Shown piece by piece: positions 6,849 to 14,982 of a stretch of DNA of 19,249 bases. The notes below the pieces were generated by a model. It saw only the letters and a list, made by a program, of their open reading frames with translations. It was not told the DNA's origin and ran no database searches. The DNA comes from CAZEAN01 sp964510225 (GTDB lineage: Bacteria > Planctomycetota > Planctomycetia > Isosphaerales > Isosphaeraceae), in assembly GCA_964510225.1 (NCBI GenBank), contig CAZEAN010000108.1, positions 1 to 19,249 of the forward strand, given 5' to 3'. The first letter of the stretch is position 1, and every line of letters starts with the position of its first letter. Position numbers and translations under genes: made by a program.

Positions 6849-7433
6849 ATGGTATCGACAACCCCTGATCTCGAGCGGATTCGTGCTGCGGTCCGTGAAA
6901 TACTGCTTGCGATTGGTGACGATCCTGACCGGGACGGTTTGATCGACACGCCAGATCGGGTTGCTCGCATGTACGCTGAGGTTTTCTCTGGGTTGCATCA
7001 GGATCCTGCGGCCCATCTCGACCGCGCGTTTCAGGAAAAATACGACGAAATGGTGATGGTCCGCGATCTTGCATTTTCGAGCTTCTGTGAGCACCACCTT
7101 TTACCCTTTACAGGTAAGGCTCACGTCGCTTATCTGCCATCGGGGAGTGTTGTGGGACTCTCGAAGATTGGCCGCGTAATTGATGTACTAGCGAAGCGTC
7201 CACAACTTCAGGAACGCCTCACCGAACAGATTGCCGACCTCCTGATGGAGAAACTCCAAGCGCAAGGAGTTGCCGTCGTCGTCGAAGCTGTACATTCATG
7301 CATGACCATCCGAGGGGTACAAAAACCTGGGAGCAGTTGCGTCACGAGTGCGATGCGTGGTTCTTTTCGTGAGAGTGTCGCGACTCGAATGGAATTGCTA
7401 TCGTTGATGGGTAATTCGTCCAAATCTCACTAA
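6849..7433 (+). CDS. folE: GTP cyclohydrolase I
   Basis: Converts GTP to 7,8-dihydroneopterin triphosphate, the first step of tetrahydrofolate (and other pterin) synthesis; a cytoplasmic decamer. From the ATG at 6849 it has 194 residues, normal for FolE. Motifs are DDPDRDGLIDTPDRVARMY near the N terminus, then FCEHHLLPFTGKAHVAYLP with the zinc Cys80 and His83 (E. coli Cys110, His113) and catalytic His82, GLSKIGR, and AVHSCMTIRGVQ with the third zinc ligand Cys151. The C terminus has the expected SAMRGSF. A TTG at 6828 would add seven residues with no conservation. The leader holds the candidate folate riboswitch, so expression is probably repressed by tetrahydrofolate. metF, another folate gene, lies 1.8 kb upstream. 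Confidence 0.96.
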   Translation: MVSTTPDLERIRAAVREILLAIGDDPDRDGLIDTPDRVARMYAEVFSGLHQDPAAHLDRAFQEKYDEMVMVRDLAFSSFCEHHLLPFTGKAHVAYLPSGSVVGLSKIGRVIDVLAKRPQLQERLTEQIADLLMEKLQAQGVAVVVEAVHSCMTIRGVQKPGSSCVTSAMRGSFRESVATRMELLSLMGNSSKSH

Positions 7434-7503
7434 CTATTTCTTTGATCACTGATCTCGACCAATTTTACATTGATCGGGTCATCAAACCATTCAATGTGCC
7501 TGG

Positions 7504-10443
7504 ATGTCTCTGCCCTCGCAGCGAGTCTTGAGATCGCGCATTTTGGAGGACCTCAAAGGTCTCCATGTTCGGGACCTCGAATTTGGGGCATTCGATCGCA
7601 ACTCTTATGCCACCGACGGGAGTATTCAACAGGTCGAACCTCTCGGTGTGATTGCACCTCGGTCAATACGCGATCTTAAAAGTGTCGTCCAGTATGCGCG
7701 GGAGCACCGGATTACACTTCACCCTCGAGGCGGTGGAACCAATCGACTTGGCTCAGCGATAGGACCGGGATTTGTGCTCGACATGAGCCGCCACTTTCGA
7801 CGTCTCCAGATAATCGAGGGAGACACGGTCGAAGTTCAGCCGGGCTTGGTTGTTAATGAACTAAACGAAGCCTTGCTGCCTCGAGGAAAGTGCCTCTGGA
7901 CGGATCTCCCTCGATTGTGGAGCCGGACCGTAGGTGGCGTCCTCTGTACAGCGCAGATCAGTCGGTTCCGCAATCTCGAGTCACCAATCGACGATCCCCT
8001 AGTCGCAGCGGATGTACTCTTATCGGATGGTTCCGAAATCCGGCTCTCGACGACCACCGTTGATCCCACGCTGGTTGGGTCGTCTAGCGAACAGAGCGCA
8101 GAACGACTCGCCAGTCGTGTCCGTCGTTTTATTCGGGCTGATCAACACCAAGAGCAGCCTCGATGGGAGCGTGAGCTTGTCGATCAACAACGAGTTCATC
8201 TCCACCGACTCCTCCTCGGTACGCTTGGGACGATGGGGATTCTTACCCGGGTGAAGCTTCGGCTAAGGGATCAACCCCGAGCAATCCGATCCCTCCTAAT
8301 CCCATTCCGACGACTTTACGATGCTGCTGCGGCGGTCTCCGATTGCTCTCTCGAAGGTGTTTCGCGGTGTGAGTTGATTGATGGTCGAACCCTTCTTCTG
8401 GCGCGTGAATACGGTCGACTTTGGACAGATTCGATTCCGAAGGACGCCGGAGGAGCACTCTTCGTTGACTTCCAAGGTGAAGATCATCGGGTTCTCTCCG
8501 CTCGCTCGCGAGCTCTCCTCCAGCGGCTCCGAAAATCGAGATCTTTGAGTTTTCCGACACCCGAATTCACCAGGAAGCAGGACACGGAGGCCCTCTGGAA
8601 TCTCACACGATTTACCGAAGCGCGATTGATGTCTGTCCAAGGTTGTCGGAAACCAGTCGACCTTTATCCCCTCCTTTTCGGTAGCGCCAAGGTCTGGCCG
8701 GAGCTAGTTGACGAACTCCTCGCAATTGGTCGTCGACACAATCTAGACTGGTCAATCCAGGGTTCATTGACCACGCACGAGATTACTGCACGGCCCTTTC
8801 TTGATCTCAACGATCCTGAAGATCGATCACTCGCCGAAGTTCTCCAAGAAGAATTAAGAACCCTCAACAACAGAGCTGAGCTACGCACAGAGCTTGCTCA
8901 TGGGCATGTTAGCGAACTCGATTTCGCTGAACGAGAGAAAGCTCGACAGACGCGATATCAAGCACTGAAAGGTCTTCTGGATCCTTCAGAACTGGTCAAT
9001 CCAGGGATCAACCCTTGGAACATTGTTGAACATCCGAATGGGACAATTCGATCGTCGGGGCTTGACAGTAAAATTCCAGTGGAATCGAGACATCTCCCTG
9101 TAATCTCAACAAGGATTCTCAACAATGTGGAAGAACTCGTACAAAACTCCACACATTGTAACGGTTGCGGCGACTGCAAAACGCTCGATCCTATCTTCCG
9201 GATTTGCCCGAGTTTCCGCTCCTCACGGTCAGAGAACGAATCACCACGGTCGAAAGCGAATTTCGTCCGGCAGATTGCAACCGGTGCGATCCCTCCCGAG
9301 CTTTGGGGGAGTGAGGCAGGTCGAAGAGCAGCAGACTCTTGTATTCATTGTCGACTCTGTGCTCAAGAATGTCCCTCAGGTGTGGATGTTTCCACTCTGA
9401 TGGTCGAGGCCAAAGCGGCCTACGTCGCAACGCACGGGTTAAGCCCGCGTGAGTGGTTTCTGGCCCGGATCGATACCTGGTCTCGGCTCGTGGCTCGATT
9501 TCCTTTTCTCTGGAACTCAGTCCGGCGTCAGGGTCGAGCCAGATGGCTTCTTGAAAAGGTTACGGGGCTTTCAAGGCACCGCGTTCTGCCGAGCGTCCAG
9601 TACCGGACCTTTCTGAGTCGCGCAGAGAGTCTTGGGCTCTCGGTACCAAGACCAGATCGCAAAGGCCCTCGGGTCCTTTACTTCCTCGATACCGTAGCGA
9701 ATGCGTTTGATCCGATGGTTGCCGAATCGACCGTTGCGGTATTAAGGCATTGTGGGATCAGTGTCTATGTACCGACTCGACAACGGGGTAGTGGTATGGC
9801 CTATCTTTCGGTCGGTGATATCGAGGGAGCCCGCGAACTCGCCAAGCACAATATCCGGATCTTGGGAAATGCTGTCCGAGACGGATATACCATTGTTTGT
9901 TCCGAACCCACGGCAGCCTTGATGCTCCGCGACGATTACCTACGGCTTACCGATGACCTCGATGCCGAGCTAGTGAGCGCGAACACGATGGATCTCGGAC
10001 AATATCTCCTCGGCCTCCGCGACCGAGGCCTCTTGCCGACCCCTCGGATGGCGATCAATGCTCGCGTCGGTTACCACCTACCCTGTCACCTTCGCGCTTT
10101 AGAAATCGGGATGCCGGGGTTTGAACTCCTCCGGTCGATCCCGGATCTCAGCCTCGAACACATTGATCGCGGATGCTCGGGGATGGCTGGAGTGTTTGGC
10201 CTCTCGAAGACTAACTTCCGCACTTCCCTTCGGATGGGAAAAGGGCTCCGGAGCCGACTGCGAGGCTCTGACCTCGATCTCGGTGCGTCCGAGTGCTCGG
10301 CCTGTCGGATGCAGATGGCCCAGGGGATCTCGAAGCAATCCTTGCATCCGATCACGCTTTTGGCTGCGGGTTTTGCGTTGCTTCCCCAATCTGGGACGAC
10401 GTTGAAGGAGCCGATCGGCCGTCGAGACCTCTTTGGCCACTAG
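7504..10443 (+). CDS. FAD-linked oxidase fused to two 4Fe-4S clusters and CCG domains (YdiJ/GlcD-GlcF type)
   Basis: A 979-residue fusion of a flavin 2-hydroxyacid dehydrogenase and a GlpC/GlcF-like electron-transfer half, arranged like YdiJ. Order: FAD-binding PCMH-type domain (about 45-250; HPRGGGTNRLG at 73-83), FAD-oxidase C-terminal domain (about 260-505), ferredoxin-like clusters C552-x2-C555-x2-C558-x9-C568 and C613-x2-C616-x2-C619-x3-C623-P, then cysteine-rich CCG elements (HLPCHLR 858-864, RGCSG 889-893, ECSAC 930-934). Known relatives oxidise D-lactate, D-2-hydroxyglutarate or glycolate and pass electrons to the quinone pool. Two family motifs are degraded here. TVGGVL (142-147) is not followed by the usual Gly-Asn-Asn segment, and the GHxGxGxxHxRP metal/active-site motif reads QGSLTTHEITARP (419-431), with both histidines replaced. 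The substrate is therefore unclear. ATG 7504 precedes the first conserved block closely. Confidence 0.85.
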   Translation: MSLPSQRVLRSRILEDLKGLHVRDLEFGAFDRNSYATDGSIQQVEPLGVIAPRSIRDLKSVVQYAREHRITLHPRGGGTNRLGSAIGPGFVLDMSRHFRRLQIIEGDTVEVQPGLVVNELNEALLPRGKCLWTDLPRLWSRTVGGVLCTAQISRFRNLESPIDDPLVAADVLLSDGSEIRLSTTTVDPTLVGSSSEQSAERLASRVRRFIRADQHQEQPRWERELVDQQRVHLHRLLLGTLGTMGILTRVKLRLRDQPRAIRSLLIPFRRLYDAAAAVSDCSLEGVSRCELIDGRTLLLAREYGRLWTDSIPKDAGGALFVDFQGEDHRVLSARSRALLQRLRKSRSLSFPTPEFTRKQDTEALWNLTRFTEARLMSVQGCRKPVDLYPLLFGSAKVWPELVDELLAIGRRHNLDWSIQGSLTTHEITARPFLDLNDPEDRSLAEVLQEELRTLNNRAELRTELAHGHVSELDFAEREKARQTRYQALKGLLDPSELVNPGINPWNIVEHPNGTIRSSGLDSKIPVESRHLPVISTRILNNVEELVQNSTHCNGCGDCKTLDPIFRICPSFRSSRSENESPRSKANFVRQIATGAIPPELWGSEAGRRAADSCIHCRLCAQECPSGVDVSTLMVEAKAAYVATHGLSPREWFLARIDTWSRLVARFPFLWNSVRRQGRARWLLEKVTGLSRHRVLPSVQYRTFLSRAESLGLSVPRPDRKGPRVLYFLDTVANAFDPMVAESTVAVLRHCGISVYVPTRQRGSGMAYLSVGDIEGARELAKHNIRILGNAVRDGYTIVCSEPTAALMLRDDYLRLTDDLDAELVSANTMDLGQYLLGLRDRGLLPTPRMAINARVGYHLPCHLRALEIGMPGFELLRSIPDLSLEHIDRGCSGMAGVFGLSKTNFRTSLRMGKGLRSRLRGSDLDLGASECSACRMQMAQGISKQSLHPITLLAAGFALLPQSGTTLKEPIGRRDLFGH

Positions 10444-10759
10444 CAATCCGAGAAGTTTCTGCAGACCAGCACACGAAACTTGGGTTGAGCTGGGCTTGAC
10501 CAGTGGCACCTCAGTCGTTAGGTTTCTCATCGATTTCGAGCCTCGTGCCCGAATTGCCCAGCCGAGTTCTTCGAATCAGACTCCCCCGACTGCTTCGGCC
10601 CTGGCTTCGGGCGTTTCACAAAATCAACGGCTCGTCGCCAGGAAGGATCATCCTTCCGACGATTCGGACCGCTGGTTGATAGATCGCCTCATCCAAGATA
10701 CTCGAGCCGTCGGTATCGACTTGGTGAACGATCGGGTCGTAGGTAGGGGGAGAGTCGCT
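10444..10759. other. 316-bp gap before lptD with a perfect 8-bp inverted repeat
   Basis: The lptD frame stays open through here, but its translation (residues 1-109 of the long form) is polar, low in hydrophobic structure and would sit in front of the signal peptide, so I treat it as untranslated. It contains GGAAGGAT-C-ATCCTTCC (10641-10657), a perfect inverted repeat that could be an operator or small hairpin about 100 bp before the GTG start. TTGACC at 10496-10501 resembles a -35 box, but no -10 box matches. Confidence 0.4.
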
Positions 10760-13700
10760 GTGCATGGTCGTATCAAGACCGTTGGTTTCGGCCCGACTCG
10801 AATCATCTGCCTCGTTGTGCTGTTGCTGACGCCGATGCCGGGTTTGTTTGCCAGCGATGCTCCAGTCGAGTTGCATGGCAACGGAGATGTTGTCCTCGCG
10901 GCCGATCAGATTTCGGTCTGGGAAGACGACAACGACCGTTGGATCCGACTTGAGGGACACGCGACGATCTACCGCAATGAATCCGGGTATCAAGCACAAG
11001 TCGGGCTCGTCCGGAGCCGTGGTACTGCGGAAGGCGGTCGAGATCAGCGTCTCGTTCTTGAGATCTATCTCGAAGGGCTCTACGAGGTTGGTCCTATGTT
11101 CGAGGGATCGATCCCCGAGACGATCCGTCTCCAAGCGAACGCGCGCCGCATTGACATCAAGCCACCGTTGAATGGAAGCTCTGTGATCTTTTTCAAGGGG
11201 AGACCTCCCCGAGGACCACTGATCGATTGGGCTTTTCGAGAAGAACAGCAGCACTCAACGCCAAGTCCTCTACAATCGGAGCGTGTCAGAGCGGTTGTTC
11301 TTGAAAGCCAAACGAATACTCAGCAGCCACGAGTAGACGACAGTTTTCAGCCCACATTCTTCCAAGGAGATGAGTCGGGATTGGGTCCTCGACTCGCGCT
11401 CCCAGCGGTCCCGACGCCGTACCCGGATATCGTCCCCTCTGCTCCTCCACCAGCGCAAGGCGCAGCGGATCCCTCTCCTGTACGGTTCCAGGAAGATGAC
11501 CTGAGTGGATTCCCGGGGGGAGAACTCCCGAGGATGCCGAGACTCCCAGACGGTTTCCAAGATTTCCCAGACTTGCTGCCACCGGACGATCTTGCACCAG
11601 ACGATCTCGCACCACTGCCAGATGTCCGCGATCCTTCGATTCCGAGTGAGCTTCCGACCGAGCCGTCTGAGCCGCCTCCGAGTAGCAGTTATGATCCAGG
11701 GCAACTGAGCGAGATCCCAATCATCCCAGGGACGCAGCGAGTCGTTCGCTTCTTCTTCTTGGATCGTCCCGAAAACCGATCGATCGATCGATTTCCTCCC
11801 CTGAATCCGGGGGACCCGTTCGTTTTTATTCTCAAAGGTAAGGTCAATATCACCGTCGATGACGATCGATTTGGGGTTCTCGATGCCGTCGCGGATAACG
11901 TCGTCATCTGGAAGGGTGGGGATGGCAGTACGAACGCGAATCTTGACGGTCCCCAGTCGGTAGATGAATCGTTCGAAATGTACCTCGAAGGTAATGTTGA
12001 AATCCTCAGGGACAAGAAGGAGCTAGTCGGGGAACAGGACCGTTCCCGGGCGAATGCGCGGAGGTTCTACGTCGATCTCCGGACGCAACGCTTCCTCGGT
12101 CTCGACGCCGAACTAGAGCAATATGCACCCGGTTTACTAGCACCGCTTCGGACCACGGCGGACTCGATCACCCAGTACCGTGACTTCGTCCGAGGGCCGG
12201 ACGGTCAGATCGTCCGTGATGAGCGCGGACGGGCACAGCTCGGGCTCGCGACGATCCGCGCACAGAACGCTGTCACGACAGGAAGTCGATTCGCCGATCC
12301 GGGCTATCGGATTCGGAGTCGAACGATTGACTTCTTCGAACTCCCACCCGATCGTCAGCGATCACGGCTGCGCCAGCGGATCTTGGATCCCCTCGGGACT
12401 TCGTCGGCCAACCAAACGTTTCTCGTAGACGCGCGACGGAACCTGTTCTTTCTGGGACCGATTCCGACCTTCTTCTGGCCTCGCTATTTGACCACGACCG
12501 AAGACATCAGTCCTCCGCTTGAGCAGATCTCCTTCCGGACCAACAACCTCTTTGGGCAAATGATCTTAACGGACTGGGATATTTTCAAGTTGCTAGCCAT
12601 CCAGAAACCTTCGAATGTGGATGACTGGAATCTTGACGTTGATTACCTCAGTGACCGCGGCGTTGCTGTGGGAAGTGAATTCGGCTATTTCGGAGTCGAT
12701 TTCTCCGAAGAAGTCTTTGGGATTGATCTAGCGCCCGGCATTACATCGAATTACTTTGGTTATTTTGATTTGTACGGAATTAATGACAATGGACTTGATA
12801 ATCTCGGCGAAGGCCCCGCCGTGGTCACCAATGGACCTCCCGGAGCAATGGCATTACGGAGTTCCGTTCCACCGTTCCAAGACTTCCGGGGGCGCCTCCT
12901 CTTTCGTCATATGCAGTCATTGCTCCCCGACGATGCAGATCCGCTCGATGATTTCCGCGTCCAACTCGAAGCCGCCTACATCTCAGATCGACGCTTCCTC
13001 GAACAGTATTTCAAAAGACTCTCAGACTCTGGACTTGATCAACAGACTCGGATCTTCGCGATCCGACAGTGGCGTAATCGCGCAGTGACTGGTTTGCTGG
13101 AGGCCAACCTCCACGACTGGTACACCGACTCACAGTGGTTACCCAAGCTCGACTATTACCGGCTTGGGGGCGCACCGTTGGGGCTCGGACGGTTCATTTC
13201 TTACTCACAGCACAGCGGTGTCAGCTTCGCGAACACCCACACTGCAGTCGAAACGAACGATCCAGATCTCTTCGCCTTTCTTCCCTATGACCCAATTAGC
13301 GCGACAAGTGGCCCGTTCCGGACCGGTCGGATTTTCACGAACCATCAAGTAGACGTTCCCATTAATCTTCGATTCCTCCGCGTGACCCCTTATGTGCAAG
13401 GACAGCTCATCGGTTGGGATAACCAATATGATGCAGCATTACCTTCCTTGGGCTTCGTCCCCGGCCTGAGTCAGGCTGATTACATCCGAGGGACACAAGG
13501 TTCGACCGTCGGTCGTGCATGGGGTGCTTACGGTGTCCGTGCTGACGTCTCCTTGACAGCGTACTTTCGTAATGTCGAGAGTGATCTTTTCAATGTTCAT
13601 GGACTGGCTCACAAGATCAATCTCTCGGCGAACTACCGGGATGCCTACTCGACGCTCGACTTAGAGCGCATTGGGGTACAAGATGATCTTGATGACAACA

Positions 13701-14491
13701 CCTATGAATTCACTCGGCGCTACTTTGCACTTACGGGTTTTGGTCTGGGGGTCCTCCCTGCCCAGTACAGTCCGCTTTTACTCACCCTGAGACGCGGGAG
13801 TTCTCCGATCACGGGGAGCACCGACGTCCAGGACCGGATTGAGACCTTGCGTTTTGGGGTCAGCCAGCGACTCCAAACTAAACGAGGTCCGGCGGACTCC
13901 CGTCGGATCATCGACTACATGGTGATGGACGTCTCGACAAACTTCTATCCCGATCCGAGTCGAGACAACTTCGGCAGTCCCTTCGGCCTGACCCAGTATC
14001 AGTACGAGTGGTTTGTTGGTGACCGAACGAGTATCGTTTCGGACGGACTTTTCGAGTTTTTCGACATCGAAGGAGATATCCTCGGCGATGAACCCGAACG
14101 AAACGGCGTCCGTGTCATTTCGGCTGGCGTCAACTTTAATCGACCTCCGCGCGGACAGCTCTTCCTGGGCTACACGATTCTCAATTCAGGTCCGATCAGC
14201 ACATCTGCTCTCAATGCGAGCACTGGCTATTGGTTGAGTCCCAAGTGGTACGGAACTTTCGGAGGACTCTACGACTTCGGGGAAGGGCTCCTGATCAGTA
14301 CCTCGTTTTCACTCACGCGGATCGGAGCCGACTTCCTCACCACGGTCGGACTTAACTTCACTCCGCTTCAGGACAACGTCTCGTTCGTCTTCGAGTTGGT
14401 CCCGCGCTTTAGTCCGCAGACCCGGTTCGGTTCGGCTGGCGGGGTGCCCTACCGTTCCGATCTCCGATTCGCTCCTCCTATCATTCAATAA
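10760..14491 (+). CDS. lptD: LptD-like outer-membrane LPS-assembly protein (OstA family)
   Basis: LptD inserts lipopolysaccharide into the outer leaflet of the outer membrane. From GTG 10760 the protein has 1243 residues, far longer than E. coli LptD (about 780). Layout: signal peptide (residues 1-31, IICLVVLLLTPMPGLFA then S-D-A), a first OstA-like beta segment (about 36-130; VELHGNGDVVLAADQISVW), a Pro/Asp-rich linker (about 190-300, with two PDDLA-type units), a second OstA segment (about 325-430; MYLEGNVEILRDK), and a large beta-barrel with the LptD-like entry DARRNLFFLGPIPTFFWPRY. The GTG has a strong Shine-Dalgarno (AGGGGGAG, 10745-10752) and starts directly before the signal peptide, unlike the longer frame from ATG 10433. 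The mature protein has no cysteine, so the disulfides of E. coli LptD are absent. dgkA follows after 2 bp, implying translational coupling. Confidence 0.82.
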   Translation: MHGRIKTVGFGPTRIICLVVLLLTPMPGLFASDAPVELHGNGDVVLAADQISVWEDDNDRWIRLEGHATIYRNESGYQAQVGLVRSRGTAEGGRDQRLVLEIYLEGLYEVGPMFEGSIPETIRLQANARRIDIKPPLNGSSVIFFKGRPPRGPLIDWAFREEQQHSTPSPLQSERVRAVVLESQTNTQQPRVDDSFQPTFFQGDESGLGPRLALPAVPTPYPDIVPSAPPPAQGAADPSPVRFQEDDLSGFPGGELPRMPRLPDGFQDFPDLLPPDDLAPDDLAPLPDVRDPSIPSELPTEPSEPPPSSSYDPGQLSEIPIIPGTQRVVRFFFLDRPENRSIDRFPPLNPGDPFVFILKGKVNITVDDDRFGVLDAVADNVVIWKGGDGSTNANLDGPQSVDESFEMYLEGNVEILRDKKELVGEQDRSRANARRFYVDLRTQRFLGLDAELEQYAPGLLAPLRTTADSITQYRDFVRGPDGQIVRDERGRAQLGLATIRAQNAVTTGSRFADPGYRIRSRTIDFFELPPDRQRSRLRQRILDPLGTSSANQTFLVDARRNLFFLGPIPTFFWPRYLTTTEDISPPLEQISFRTNNLFGQMILTDWDIFKLLAIQKPSNVDDWNLDVDYLSDRGVAVGSEFGYFGVDFSEEVFGIDLAPGITSNYFGYFDLYGINDNGLDNLGEGPAVVTNGPPGAMALRSSVPPFQDFRGRLLFRHMQSLLPDDADPLDDFRVQLEAAYISDRRFLEQYFKRLSDSGLDQQTRIFAIRQWRNRAVTGLLEANLHDWYTDSQWLPKLDYYRLGGAPLGLGRFISYSQHSGVSFANTHTAVETNDPDLFAFLPYDPISATSGPFRTGRIFTNHQVDVPINLRFLRVTPYVQGQLIGWDNQYDAALPSLGFVPGLSQADYIRGTQGSTVGRAWGAYGVRADVSLTAYFRNVESDLFNVHGLAHKINLSANYRDAYSTLDLERIGVQDDLDDNTYEFTRRYFALTGFGLGVLPAQYSPLLLTLRRGSSPITGSTDVQDRIETLRFGVSQRLQTKRGPADSRRIIDYMVMDVSTNFYPDPSRDNFGSPFGLTQYQYEWFVGDRTSIVSDGLFEFFDIEGDILGDEPERNGVRVISAGVNFNRPPRGQLFLGYTILNSGPISTSALNASTGYWLSPKWYGTFGGLYDFGEGLLISTSFSLTRIGADFLTTVGLNFTPLQDNVSFVFELVPRFSPQTRFGSAGGVPYRSDLRFAPPIIQ

Positions 14492-14493
14492 CT

Positions 14494-14937
14494 ATGGGTC
14501 TTATGATTTCGCATGAGAAGGAATCGGACACCGATCTACCGACAGTCGATGATGCGCCCCAATGGCGGACGGGAGACACCTCGCTCTGGTCCAAAGTCCG
14601 GTCGGGATCCCGAGGGCTCCAGCGTGCGATCCAAACGAATTCGAGCTACTTCGCCCATGCATATCGGGGATTCCTGATCATACTCTCTGGAGCGATCTTA
14701 GGAATTTCTCCGATCGGGTGGTGTTTCTTGACGATTGCCGCTGCCCTCGTTCTGACATCAGAGCTGTTCCACACCGCGATTGAAGCCATCGCTGCGTCAG
14801 TTGCAACAGAATCGAATCCCCAGCTTCGAGACGCCCGAGAGATTGCCTCGGGAGCGGTTCTTGTTGCGTCAGTCACTTCGGCGGTCATCACGATTACAGT
14901 CTTAGTCACCCGCCTCGGCGTCTTACTGGACTGGTGA
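14494..14937 (+). CDS. dgkA: Divergent diacylglycerol kinase / undecaprenol kinase family protein
   Basis: A 147-residue inner-membrane protein of the DgkA family (PF01219 type), which phosphorylates diacylglycerol or undecaprenol. After about 50 hydrophilic residues come three transmembrane helices at roughly 56-73, 76-92 and 119-140. The family core is recognisable as LTSELFHTAIEAIAASVAT, then REIASGAVLVAS. Compared with E. coli DgkA, Glu69 (here E90) and Glu76 (E97) are kept, but Asn72 is His93 and the Lys94-Asp95 pair is Arg115-Glu116, so its chemistry may differ. Two ATGs in frame (14494, 14503) are possible. It starts 2 bp after the lptD stop and has no own Shine-Dalgarno, so it is probably coupled to lptD, matching a role in envelope lipid metabolism. 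Confidence 0.8.
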   Translation: MGLMISHEKESDTDLPTVDDAPQWRTGDTSLWSKVRSGSRGLQRAIQTNSSYFAHAYRGFLIILSGAILGISPIGWCFLTIAAALVLTSELFHTAIEAIAASVATESNPQLRDAREIASGAVLVASVTSAVITITVLVTRLGVLLDW

Positions 14938-14982
14938 AAGCGCAAGTGGGAGTCACCAAGTTCGATCAACGAACGATTATCC

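Noticed and set aside
10433..10759. N-terminal 109-residue extension of LptD from ATG 10433, overlapping the oxidase gene by 11 bp
   Set aside because: It would place a clear signal peptide 120 residues inside the protein. The GTG at 10760 has a strong ribosome site.
10616..11254. 212-residue open frame on the minus strand opposite lptD
   Set aside because: Antisense shadow of a well-supported coding region, with no recognisable domain and Arg/Ser-rich low-quality translation.
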